Of a stretch of 7,917 bases of DNA, positions 1-6,395 are shown piece by piece; the stretch's first letter is position 1, and every line of letters starts with the position of its first letter. Made by a program: the position numbers and the translations under genes. The stretch is taken from contig JAXHUA010000030.1 in assembly GCA_034189695.1 (NCBI GenBank), positions 1 to 7,917 of the forward strand, read 5' to 3'. The notes under the pieces are model-generated. The model did no database searches and had not been told where the DNA came from. It worked only from the letters and a program-made list of their open reading frames with translations. Origin of the DNA: JAXHUA01 sp034189695 (lineage in GTDB: Bacteria > Chloroflexota > Dehalococcoidia > E44-bin15).

Positions 1-81
1 CTTCGACAGGCTCAGGGCGAACGGAATCGCCTCTGCCGTTCGTGGTGAGCCTTCGAACCTTGTCCCGAGCGAAGTGAGGGG
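1..81. repeat. Imperfect palindromic intergenic repeat, TTCGACAGGCTCAG family
   Basis: The segment GCTCAGGGCGAACGG (10-24) pairs imperfectly with CCGTTCGTGGTGAGC (36-50), and the outer arms TTCGA (2-6) and TTCGAA (52-57) extend the dyad. The first 18 bases recur in inverted orientation at 6613-6630, and CGTGGTGAGC (41-50) recurs inverted at 6632-6641. A further related fragment, CCGAGCGAAGTGAGGG, follows at about 66-81. The upstream end of the element may lie outside the window. No coding potential is seen; short open frames here are accidental. This repeat type is, to my recollection, dispersed widely in Chloroflexota and some other genomes. Confidence 0.65.
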
Positions 82-154
82 CATGAAAACGGCCCCGGGC
101 GTTTCACCCTCAGGCCGCCACTCTCCTTTGTCATTGCGAGGCGCTGCCCCCTTC

Positions 155-250
155 GTCATTGCGAGGCGCGGAGCGCCGAAGCAATCTCGGGGTGGGGCGT
201 ACCCGCGTCCCAGCGCACCGCCGGGATTGCTTCGCTGCGCTCGCAATGAC
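155..250. repeat. Palindromic element, GTCATTGCGAG family (copy 1)
   Basis: GTCATTGCGAG at 155-165 is matched by its reverse complement CTCGCAATGAC at 240-250. Inside these arms GAAGCAATC (178-186) mirrors GATTGCTTC (225-233), so the whole 96 bases form a long imperfect hairpin. The element is in the opposite orientation to the two copies at 6396-6506 and 6696-6806 and differs from them internally. An additional isolated left end, GTCATTGCGAG, stands at 130-140. No open frame of note and no transposase are present, so it is a non-autonomous, MITE- or REP-like sequence. Confidence 0.75.
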
Positions 251-291
251 AGGGTGGGCCGGTGGCTGCGCTCGCAATGACAGGGTGGGCC
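235..291. repeat. Tandem duplication of the element's right end
   Basis: The 26 bases at 235-260, which begin CTGCGCTCGCAATGACAG, are repeated exactly at 266-291, separated by five bases (GGTGG). The unit covers the right terminus of copy 1 plus its flanking AGGGTGGGCC. The exact identity suggests a recent local duplication, for example by replication slippage or a partial second insertion. Confidence 0.8.
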
Positions 292-323
292 ACCGTCCGG
301 CCTTGCCTTTGTTAAATGGGTAG

Positions 324-343
324 CCTGGAGCATCTGCTCCAGG
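324..343. repeat. Short perfect hairpin
   Basis: CCTGGAGCA (324-332) and TGCTCCAGG (335-343) are perfect complements separated by two bases. No run of T follows on either strand, so an intrinsic terminator is not supported. It lies three bases before a second hairpin of similar core sequence (347-368), and together they look like a pair of related repeat units. Confidence 0.6.
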
Positions 344-346
344 TGG

Positions 347-368
347 GGTGGGAGCCGATGCTCCCACC
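347..368. repeat. Hairpin repeat GGTGGGAGC-N4-GCTCCCACC (copy 1)
   Basis: A perfect 9-bp stem with the loop CGAT. The right arm and its flank (360-376) recur as an exact 17-base inverted match at 6659-6675, where the same stem surrounds the loop ATCC. Two copies with the same stem and a free loop mark it as a dispersed repeat family rather than a chance palindrome. Confidence 0.7.
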
Positions 369-411
369 TACCCGGGAAATCCGGCCGCTCGTGCCGCGCG
401 CCATTCGCGGG

Positions 412-441
412 TTGCACAACGCCCAGCCTGTGCATTATACT
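412..441 (+). promoter_or_regulatory. Likely dnaJ promoter with an overlapping dyad
   Basis: TTGCAC at 412-417 and TATACT at 436-441 form a sigma70-type -35/-10 pair with an 18-base spacer, 37 bases before the dnaJ ATG. A perfect inverted repeat, TGCACA (413-418) and TGTGCA (429-434) with ten bases between, covers the -35 box and most of the spacer and could be an operator. No CIRCE (HrcA) element is visible. Assigned by eye; the -35 match is only partial. Confidence 0.5.
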
Positions 442-478
442 GCAATGTTAAGCTTTTCTTGCCATTTGAAGCTGGACC

Positions 479-1618
479 ATGACCACAAAACGTGACTACT
501 ACGAGGTTCTCGGGGTGGACAAATCCGCGTCCGCCGGCGAGATAAAGCGGGCGTTCCGCAAGCTGGCGTTCCAGTACCATCCCGACCGCAACCGTGAGGA
601 CGGGGCGGAGGAGAAGTTCAAGGAGGTCAACGAGGCCTACGAGGTGCTGTGCGACCCGGAGAAGCGGGCCGCGTACGACCGATTTGGCCATGCCGGGGCC
701 GGGTTCGGCCAGGGCTTCGGTCAGGGGTTCGGCGACTTCAGGGGCTTTGACGATGTGTTCGGCGGTCTGGGGGACATCTTCGACACCTTCTTCGGCGGCG
801 CCACCACTGCCACCAGGCGCGGCCCGGAGCGAGGCAGCGACATCCGCTACCGGGTCTCCATCTCCTTCGAAGAGGCGGTCTTCGGCTGTGATCGACAGAT
901 CGAGGTGCAGCGTGTTGAGAACTGCTCGCGGTGCCACGGCACGGGCAGCGAGCCGGGGCACGACCCGGAGCGTTGCCCCGAGTGTGGTGGGACGGGGCAG
1001 GTGCGGCGGGTGCAGCGGAGCGTATTCGGCCGCTTCGTGAACATCACCGCGTGCGAGCGGTGTCATGGCCAGGGACGCATCGTCACCACGCCGTGCAGCC
1101 AGTGCCGCGGCGGCGGCCGCGAGAAGAAGCGCCGCAAGATCGCGGTCAGGGTCCCGGCTGGCGTCGATGATGGCTCGCAGATCCGCATGAGCGGCGAGGG
1201 CAACGCCGGCTCGCGCGGCGGCGGCCCGGGGAACCTGTACGTCGGCATCGAGGTGGAGCAACATTCCTTCTTCAAGCGGCGCGGGGACGATATCCTCTAC
1301 GACCTGCCGGTCAACTTCGTCCAGGCGGCGCTCGGCGACGAGGTCGAGGTACCTACTGTCGATGGGCCGGTGAAGGTAAAGGTGCCGGCGGGGACTCAGA
1401 CCGGCAAGCTGGTCAGGCTCAAGGACAGGGGCGTGCCACATCTGAGGGGCGGCGGCCGCGGCTCGCAACTGGTGATGGTCCACGTGGTCACCCCCGAAAG
1501 CCTGAACAAGGAGCAGCGCCGCCTCCTTGAGGAGCTGAAGAAGACCCTCGGCGAAGCCGCAATGCCCCGGGACTCTAAGGGGCTTTTCGACCGGCTGAAG
1601 GACATGTTCGAGGTGTGA
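479..1618 (+). CDS. dnaJ: Chaperone protein DnaJ (Hsp40)
   Basis: Cytoplasmic co-chaperone of 379 aa, the normal family length, that delivers unfolded clients to DnaK and stimulates its ATPase. All domains are visible in order: J-domain (about residues 5-70) with the essential HPD at 34-36; a short Gly/Phe-rich linker (70-107) with repeated GQGF; a zinc domain with four CxxCxGxG-type repeats (Cys 149/152, 166/169, 192/195, 206/209), all eight cysteines intact; then the substrate-binding C-terminal domains and the usual C-terminal GLFDRLKDMF end. The ATG at 479 begins the canonical MTTKRDYYEVLG and has only a weak Shine-Dalgarno (GAAG at 468-471). No dnaK, grpE or hrcA is in the window; rsmE follows after 142 bases, an arrangement known in several phyla. 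A 2-kb open frame on the opposite strand is a shadow of this gene. Confidence 0.97.
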   Translation: MTTKRDYYEVLGVDKSASAGEIKRAFRKLAFQYHPDRNREDGAEEKFKEVNEAYEVLCDPEKRAAYDRFGHAGAGFGQGFGQGFGDFRGFDDVFGGLGDIFDTFFGGATTATRRGPERGSDIRYRVSISFEEAVFGCDRQIEVQRVENCSRCHGTGSEPGHDPERCPECGGTGQVRRVQRSVFGRFVNITACERCHGQGRIVTTPCSQCRGGGREKKRRKIAVRVPAGVDDGSQIRMSGEGNAGSRGGGPGNLYVGIEVEQHSFFKRRGDDILYDLPVNFVQAALGDEVEVPTVDGPVKVKVPAGTQTGKLVRLKDRGVPHLRGGGRGSQLVMVHVVTPESLNKEQRRLLEELKKTLGEAAMPRDSKGLFDRLKDMFEV

Positions 1619-1621
1619 CCG

Positions 1622-1639
1622 GGAGCGCCCGGGCGCTCC
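1622..1639. repeat. Perfect 18-bp palindrome after dnaJ
   Basis: GGAGCGCCCGGGCGCTCC is fully self-complementary and starts four bases after the dnaJ stop codon. It can form a GC-rich hairpin at the 3' end of the dnaJ message, but no T run follows. It may protect the 3' end or act together with the terminator-like hairpin downstream. Confidence 0.55.
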
Positions 1640-1662
1640 AGCCGACACTTCAGCGACTATGC

Positions 1663-1686
1663 CGGGCCCGGGAGGGCCCGTTTCAT
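1663..1686 (+). terminator. Terminator-like hairpin between dnaJ and rsmE
   Basis: CGGGCCC (1663-1669), loop GGGA and GGGCCCG (1674-1680) form a 7-bp all-GC stem followed by TTTCATT. The T tract is short and interrupted, so termination may be partial, allowing some readthrough into rsmE. The following TTTCA-T-TGAAA (1681-1691) is a second small dyad that overlaps the purine-rich GAAAGGA. Confidence 0.45.
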
Positions 1687-1760
1687 TGAAAGGATAGTGG
1701 TGGCACGCGCCTGGCCCCGGGGTGGACGCGCAGGCGGTGTGCCGCCGTGAGCGAGTGTGT

Positions 1761-2516
1761 ATGCACCGTTTCTTCATTCCGGCGCAGTGGATCGAAGGCA
1801 ACGCGGTCGTCATTGAGGGCGCGCAGGTCCACCAGCTCAGGGACGTGCTGCGGCTGTCCGCTGGTGACCGGATCGTGGTGCTGGACAACAGCGGCGTGGA
1901 GCGCGAGGTGGAGTTGCAGGCCGTGGAGCGGGGCCGCGCTTCGGGCGTTGTCAGGGGCAGCAGGACGGCGGCGGAGCCGCGCACCAGCATCACCCTGTAC
2001 CAGACACTGCTCAAGGGCAGCAGGTTCGAGTTCGTCATCCAGAAGTGCACCGAGCTTGGCGTGGCTGGCTTCGTTCCCGTGCTGTCCGAGCGCTGTGTCC
2101 CGCGGGATGCGGGTGCGGCGACGGAGCGCCGGCTGGAGCGATGGCGTCGCATCATCGTCGAGGCGGCGGAGCAGTCGAAGCGGGGCAGGCTCCCCACCCT
2201 CAGTGGGGTGATGTCCTTCGAGCAGGCGTGCCAGTCGGCGACGGGGCTTTCGCTGCTGCCGTGGGAGGAGGAGCGGGCGCTGGGCCTGCGGGTGGTGGTG
2301 CAGAGAGAGCTTGCGCCGGGTGAAAACCCGGTGGTGAGCTTGTTCGTCGGTCCTGAGGGCGGGTTCACAGCGTCCGAGGTGGCGTTTGCCCGTGGCTGCG
2401 GCGTGGTGCCGGTATCGCTCGGCAGCCGGGTGCTGCGTGCCGAGACGGCCGGGCTGGTGGCCGCGAGCGCGGTTTTCTATGAAACGGGCGACCTAGACCC
2501 CGTCGTACCCGACTAG
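1761..2516 (+). CDS. rsmE: 16S rRNA m3U1498 methyltransferase RsmE
   Basis: SPOUT-class methyltransferase of 251 aa that uses SAM to methylate N3 of U1498 in 16S rRNA of the small ribosomal subunit. The N-terminal MHRFFI start and PUA-like part (about 1-70) precede the SPOUT domain. Visible family motifs are KGSRFEFVIQKCTELGV (85-101), EAAEQSKR (134-141), FVGPEGGF (195-202) and the knot segment SLGSRVLRAETA (219-230), which forms the SAM pocket. The ATG at 1761 is chosen because MHRFF is the family's usual N-terminus; a GTG at 1722 in the same frame would add 13 atypical residues. The Shine-Dalgarno is poor, so expression may depend on readthrough from dnaJ. Its last 24 bases overlap the end of the convergent gpsA. 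Confidence 0.94.
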   Translation: MHRFFIPAQWIEGNAVVIEGAQVHQLRDVLRLSAGDRIVVLDNSGVEREVELQAVERGRASGVVRGSRTAAEPRTSITLYQTLLKGSRFEFVIQKCTELGVAGFVPVLSERCVPRDAGAATERRLERWRRIIVEAAEQSKRGRLPTLSGVMSFEQACQSATGLSLLPWEEERALGLRVVVQRELAPGENPVVSLFVGPEGGFTASEVAFARGCGVVPVSLGSRVLRAETAGLVAASAVFYETGDLDPVVPD

Positions 2517-3482
2517 CTCGTCCATGGCCTTAACGAGGTTGTGGCCTTCGAAGAGTACCTGGTGGAGCTTCTCGGCTATGGGCATTTCCACGCCCAGATT
2601 CTGGGCGAGCTTGAGGGCGGCCACGGTGGTGTCGATGCCCTCGACCACGCTGGTCATCGTCCGGCGTATCTCGGCGATCGGCCGGCCCTTCGCCAGCTCC
2701 TCGCCGAAGGTGCGGTTGCGGCTCAACCGGCTGGAGCACGTAGCTACCAGGTCACCCACGCCCGCCAGGCCGTTCAGCGTAATCGGGCTGGCGCCGGCGG
2801 CCACGCTGAGGCGGGTGATCTCGGCCAGGCCGCGTGTGGCGAACGCCGCCTTGGCGTTGTCGCCGTAGTTGATGGCGTCCATCATGCCCGCGCCCAGGGC
2901 GATGACGTTCTTCAATGCACCGGCCATTTCCACGCCGACCAGGTCGGAGCTGATCTCAACGCGGAAGACGGGCGAGTGCAGGATATCCCGCACCGCTCCA
3001 ACGATGGCGCCGTTGTGCGCGGCGATCACCGTCGCCGCAGGTAGCCCCTGGGCGATCTCCGTGGAGAAATTGGGGCCCGAGATGGCACAGACCCTGTCGC
3101 GCGCCCGCTGGCCAAGCTCCTCCACGATCACCTCGGTCATGCGTTTGGTCGTCTCCCTCTCCAGGCCCTTGGCCACACTGAGGACAGGCACTTGCTCGCC
3201 GATGTGCGCGCGCACCTGCCATGCGTTGTGGCGCATCTGCTGGGCCGGGACGGCGAGAATAACCAGCGAGGCCCCGTCCATGGCGTCGCGAAGGCTGGAG
3301 GTCACGCTCAGGCTGTCGGGGAACCTGGCGCCGGGGAGGCGAACCGCGTTCTCCCTGGCACTGTCGAGCTCCTGAGCCTCCTCCTTCGTGCGGGCCCAGA
3401 GCGAGACGTCCATGCCTCTGCGGGCGAGCATCAGCCCGAGAGCCGTACCCCATGCGGTGGTACCGACGACAGTGACCTTCAT
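2493..3482 (-). CDS. gpsA: Glycerol-3-phosphate dehydrogenase [NAD(P)+]
   Basis: Cytosolic enzyme of 329 aa that reduces dihydroxyacetone phosphate to sn-glycerol 3-phosphate, the backbone for phospholipids. The N-terminal Rossmann fold (1-185) carries VGTTAWGTALG at 6-16. The first and last glycines of GxGxxG are kept, but the middle glycine is Thr8. Further motifs are VAKGLE (103-108), SGPNF (135-139), catalytic Lys191 in GALKNVIALGAG, GDNAKAA (207-213), GLAGVGDL (238-245) and SRNR (254-257), all as expected. The start ATG overlaps the plsY stop as ATGA, with GAGG at 3487-3490 (minus strand) as ribosome binding site. Its product is the acyl acceptor of the adjacent PlsY, so the pair makes lysophosphatidic acid. 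I recall similar GTTxWG forms in Dehalococcoidia homologues but could not verify this. Confidence 0.96.
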   Translation of the reverse strand: MKVTVVGTTAWGTALGLMLARRGMDVSLWARTKEEAQELDSARENAVRLPGARFPDSLSVTSSLRDAMDGASLVILAVPAQQMRHNAWQVRAHIGEQVPVLSVAKGLERETTKRMTEVIVEELGQRARDRVCAISGPNFSTEIAQGLPAATVIAAHNGAIVGAVRDILHSPVFRVEISSDLVGVEMAGALKNVIALGAGMMDAINYGDNAKAAFATRGLAEITRLSVAAGASPITLNGLAGVGDLVATCSSRLSRNRTFGEELAKGRPIAEIRRTMTSVVEGIDTTVAALKLAQNLGVEMPIAEKLHQVLFEGHNLVKAMDELVGYDGV

Positions 3483-4114
3483 GCGACCTCGACCTTCTGG
3501 CCTATCTTCCGCTCCGTGCCGGCGCGCAGCCTCTTGATGTTGCCCCAGTGGCGAATGACAACGACCGGCACGATGATGACGGCGAATATGAGGTAGGCGA
3601 GGGGTTCGAGGTTGAGGAAGTACAGAGCGATCATCATAACCAGCAGCGCGGTGGCACCGAGCACGGAGCCGAGCGACACGTAGCGCGACGCCGCAACGGT
3701 GACGATGAAGATGGCGAGGCAGATGAGGCCCGCCGGCCAGCTCATCACCAGCAGCGCGCCGAAGCTGGTGGCGATGCCGCGCCCGCCGCGAAAGCCGATG
3801 TACACCGGCCAGTTGTGGCCCACCACCGCAGCCGCGCCGCCGGCCATCAGCCCCCAGGCGAACATATCCGGCCGCGAGGCGAATATGCCCCAGGCGACTC
3901 CCACGGCGGCGGCTCCCTTGACCACATCGGCTAGGAGCACGAACACCGCCGCGCCGGTGCCGGCGGTGCGCAGGACATTGGTCGTCCCCATGCTGCCGCT
4001 GCCGTGCTCCCTGACGTCGATGCCCCGGCTCAGTTTGCTGGCGATGACCCCGAACGGGATCGCCCCCAAGAGATAGCCCAGGACGATGGCACCTATGAAC
4101 ATCAGTGCAGCCAA
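3479..4114 (-). CDS. plsY: Acyl-phosphate:glycerol-3-phosphate acyltransferase PlsY
   Basis: Integral membrane acyltransferase of 211 aa that moves an acyl group from acyl-phosphate to position 1 of glycerol 3-phosphate. Several hydrophobic helices alternate with three conserved cytoplasmic motifs: motif 1 GSGSMGTTNVLR (38-49), motif 2 GHNWPVY...FRGGRGIAT (99-116, glycine-rich phosphate site) and motif 3 HWGNIKRLRAGTERKIG (189-205). The motif 1 Ser39 and Arg49 and the motif 3 His189, Asn192 and Glu201 are present. The usual Asn in GSGN is Ser41 here. Two starts are possible. TTG at 4114 has GGGGAGAG close upstream. ATG at 4102 gives 207 aa and shares one base with the der stop (TGATG). I report the longer form without strong preference. 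It is translationally coupled on both sides. Confidence 0.94.
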   Translation of the reverse strand: MAALMFIGAIVLGYLLGAIPFGVIASKLSRGIDVREHGSGSMGTTNVLRTAGTGAAVFVLLADVVKGAAAVGVAWGIFASRPDMFAWGLMAGGAAAVVGHNWPVYIGFRGGRGIATSFGALLVMSWPAGLICLAIFIVTVAASRYVSLGSVLGATALLVMMIALYFLNLEPLAYLIFAVIIVPVVVIRHWGNIKRLRAGTERKIGQKVEVA

Positions 4115-5424
4115 TTCTCTCCCCTTCCCTTGAAGATGAGGCGCAGTGAAGTGCCGTGGAAGCCGAAGCTCTCGCGCAGCCTGTTCTCCAGGTAGCGTTG
4201 ATAGGAGAAATGAAGCAGGCTGGGGTTGTTCACGAAAAAGACGAAGGTGGGCGGGCTCTTCTCCGCCTGGGTGACGTAGAGTACCTTGAGCCTCTTGCCT
4301 CGCACCGAAGGCGGTGCGTGCGCCGCCACCGCCTCCTGGATAACGCTGTTGAGCAATGCTGTGGGCACGCGCTTCTCGCGCTCCTCAAAGAGCTGCCGCA
4401 CCGCCCGAAGGACGTCATCAACTCCCCGCCCCAGTCTGGCCGAGGTGAAGACGATTGGAGCGTGCGGCATGAACTTCAGTCTCTGCTTGACGTACCTCAA
4501 ATGCTCATCACGGGACGCCGTCGCCTCGACGAGGTCCCACTTGTTGACCGCCACGACCATGCCTTTGAAGGCCTGCTGTATGTAGCCAGCGATGTGAGTG
4601 TCCTGCGCCGTGACTGGTTCGGTGGCGTCGGTTATCAGCAGCGCCACGCCGGCTCTGTCGATGGCGCGTTGCGCCCGCAGGACGCTGTAGCGCTCTACGC
4701 CGCTCTCGATGCGGCCCCGCCTTCTGATTCCGGCGGTGTCGATGAGCAGCATACGCTGGCCATTATACTCAAAAACCGTGTCGATGGCATCCCTGGTGGT
4801 GCCTGGCATCTCGGTCACGATTGCCCGCTCCTGCCCCAGGATCGCATTGAGCATCATGGACTTGCCCACGTTGGGGCGGCCCACGATGGCCACCTTCATC
4901 ATCTCCTCCTCCACCTCAGGCGCGGCGTACGGAAGGCTATCCACCACCCGGTCAAGGAGCTCATCGATGCCTACGTTGTGGTGCGCGCTGATGGGCAGAG
5001 GGTCGCCGATGGCCAGCTGGTGGAACTCCTCCGCCTGATAGGTCCGCTGCTCGTTGTCGGCCTTGTTGGCCGCGAGCACGAGCGGCTTGCCGGAGCGACG
5101 AAGCATCTCGGCGACGTCTTTGTCCATGTGGGTCACGCCATCGACGACATCGACCAGGAAGATGATGGCATCGGCCTCAGCCACGGCTATCTCCACCTGC
5201 TGCTTGATGTTCCCGGCGATATCGCTGTCTGGGGAGAGCAGCAGCCCGCCGGTGTCGACCACGGCGAAAGCGCTGTCCCTCCAGGTGAGGTCGGTGTAGA
5301 GGCGGTCCCTGGTCGTGCCCGGCTCATCCTCAATGATGGCCAGCCGCTTCCCGGCGAGGCGGTTGAACAGGGTGGACTTGCCCACGTTCGGTCTGCCGAC
5401 GATGGCGACAACGGGCCTGGTCAT
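4102..5424 (-). CDS. der: Ribosome biogenesis GTPase Der (EngA)
   Basis: Double-GTPase of 440 aa required for late assembly of the 50S ribosomal subunit. Two G domains in tandem are followed by a KH-like domain (about 353-435). G domain 1 has GRPNVGKS (10-17), TTRD (37-40), DTGG (57-60) and NKAD (120-123). G domain 2 has GRPNVGKS (182-189), TTRD (209-212), DTAG (229-232) and NKWD (294-297). All nucleotide-binding motifs are intact. The start is the ATG at 5424, the family's MTRPVVAIVGRPNVGKS beginning. The open frame runs further upstream, but that part is antisense-frame noise across argF. The ATG overlaps the argF stop as ATGA and no good Shine-Dalgarno is seen, so translation is probably coupled to argF. 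The end overlaps the plsY start. Confidence 0.96.
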   Translation of the reverse strand: MTRPVVAIVGRPNVGKSTLFNRLAGKRLAIIEDEPGTTRDRLYTDLTWRDSAFAVVDTGGLLLSPDSDIAGNIKQQVEIAVAEADAIIFLVDVVDGVTHMDKDVAEMLRRSGKPLVLAANKADNEQRTYQAEEFHQLAIGDPLPISAHHNVGIDELLDRVVDSLPYAAPEVEEEMMKVAIVGRPNVGKSMMLNAILGQERAIVTEMPGTTRDAIDTVFEYNGQRMLLIDTAGIRRRGRIESGVERYSVLRAQRAIDRAGVALLITDATEPVTAQDTHIAGYIQQAFKGMVVAVNKWDLVEATASRDEHLRYVKQRLKFMPHAPIVFTSARLGRGVDDVLRAVRQLFEEREKRVPTALLNSVIQEAVAAHAPPSVRGKRLKVLYVTQAEKSPPTFVFFVNNPSLLHFSYQRYLENRLRESFGFHGTSLRLIFKGRGENWLH

Positions 5425-6320
5425 GGTACACCCAGCAGCGTTGCCAGAAGCGCTTTCTGCATGTGGAGCCTGTTCTCCGCCTGGTCGAACACCACCGACT
5501 GGGGCGCATCGAGGACGCCCTCGGCGACCTCCTCGCCGTGGTGCGCCGGCAGGGGGTGCATGAAGATAGCGTCTGGCTTCGCCAGTGAGAGGAGGTCGGG
5601 AGTGATTTGATAGCCCGCGAACGTGTGGCGGCGGCGGTCGGCCTTCGCCTCCTGGCCCATGCTGGTCCACACGTCCGTGTAGACCACGTCCGCCCCGAGG
5701 ACTGCTTTTTCCGGCTCCTCCGTCGACATGAGCTGGCAGTCGTTGCGGCGCGCCAGGGCGAGAATATCGTCGGCGAACTGATAGCCCTTTGGTGACGCGC
5801 ACCTGAAGTCGACGCCGACGATGCAGCATGCCAGAAGCAAGCTGTTGGCCACGTTGTTGGCATCCCCGATGTAGGTTACGACCAGCCCTTCGATCGTTCC
5901 CTTCTTCTCCTGCATGGTGAGCAGGTCCGCCAGTATCTGGCAGGGGTGCTCCCTATCGGACAGGGCGTTGATGACCGGCACGGTGCTCCAGCGGGCGAGC
6001 GCTTCCACCGTCTCGTGGCCGAAGGTGCGGGCCACGATGGCGTCAACGTAGCGTGACAGCACGCGTGCGACGTCGGCCGCCGGCTCGCGCTGTCCCAGGC
6101 CGACCTCGGCCGGCGACAGGTACAGGGCATGCCCGCCGAGCTGCTGCATGGCGATGTCGAAGCTGACGCGCGTGCGCAGCGACGGCTTCTCGAAAAGCAT
6201 GGCCACGCTCTTTCCGTTGAGCAGCGGCCTGCTGTCGGCCCGCTTGAGTTCGATGGCCTTCTCGATGAGGCTGCGTATCTCTTCGGCTCTGAGGTCGGTG
6301 ATTGAGAGCAGGTGTTCCAT
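5421..6320 (-). CDS. argF: Ornithine carbamoyltransferase
   Basis: Cytosolic enzyme of 299 aa in arginine synthesis that joins carbamoyl phosphate and ornithine to give citrulline. The carbamoyl-phosphate site is seen as KPSLRTR (45-51) and HPCQ (125-128). The ornithine side is seen as GDANNVANSL (152-161) and DVWTSMGQE (216-224); the SMG loop separates it from aspartate carbamoyltransferase. The C-terminal signature reads HPLPAHHGEEV (255-265), where most family members have HCLP. The ATG at 6320 is chosen over an in-frame start at 6380 because the family begins near here, GAAGGA lies four bases upstream, and the likely promoter -10 (6351-6356) lies inside the longer frame. It is the first gene of argF-der-plsY-gpsA, and no other arginine gene is in the window. 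No ArgR box is recognised. Confidence 0.95.
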   Translation of the reverse strand: MEHLLSITDLRAEEIRSLIEKAIELKRADSRPLLNGKSVAMLFEKPSLRTRVSFDIAMQQLGGHALYLSPAEVGLGQREPAADVARVLSRYVDAIVARTFGHETVEALARWSTVPVINALSDREHPCQILADLLTMQEKKGTIEGLVVTYIGDANNVANSLLLACCIVGVDFRCASPKGYQFADDILALARRNDCQLMSTEEPEKAVLGADVVYTDVWTSMGQEAKADRRRHTFAGYQITPDLLSLAKPDAIFMHPLPAHHGEEVAEGVLDAPQSVVFDQAENRLHMQKALLATLLGVP

Positions 6321-6350
6321 TCCGTCCTTCCCCTTTTCGATGGTGGGCAC

Positions 6351-6359
6351 AGTATAGCA
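6351..6359 (-). promoter_or_regulatory. Extended -10 promoter of the argF-der-plsY-gpsA unit
   Basis: On the minus strand the bases read TGC-TATACT, an extended -10 element, ending 30 bases before the argF ATG. This predicts a leader of roughly 25 bases. No convincing -35 is found at 16-18 bases upstream, which is tolerated for extended -10 promoters. The ribosome binding site GAAGGA lies at 6325-6330. Confidence 0.55.
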
Positions 6360-6395
6360 CAAAGGCTGGGCCCCTCCCATCGCGCCGCGCCCGTA

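Noticed and set aside
235..291. Possible minimal CRISPR array (two 26-base repeats)
   Set aside because: Only two units with a five-base gap. They are part of a palindromic element end, and no cas gene is near.
74..367. Small open frames on both strands before dnaJ
   Set aside because: They run through the palindromic repeats, have repeat-derived composition and no ribosome binding site.
368..2368. A 666-residue open frame on the minus strand, antisense to dnaJ and most of rsmE
   Set aside because: It is the mirror of two clearly conserved plus-strand genes. Its product is rich in Arg, Ala, Pro and Ser and has no recognisable domain, as expected from GC-biased third positions.
4156..5610. 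A 484-residue open frame on the plus strand, antisense to der and the end of argF
   Set aside because: It lies opposite a gene with all GTPase motifs intact and shows no family features of its own; it is a GC-bias shadow.
5425..5829. N-terminal extension of der by up to 135 residues
   Set aside because: The extension is low-complexity, Arg/Gly/Pro-rich, lies over argF in another frame, and Der proteins begin at the MTRPVVAIVGRPNVGKS start.
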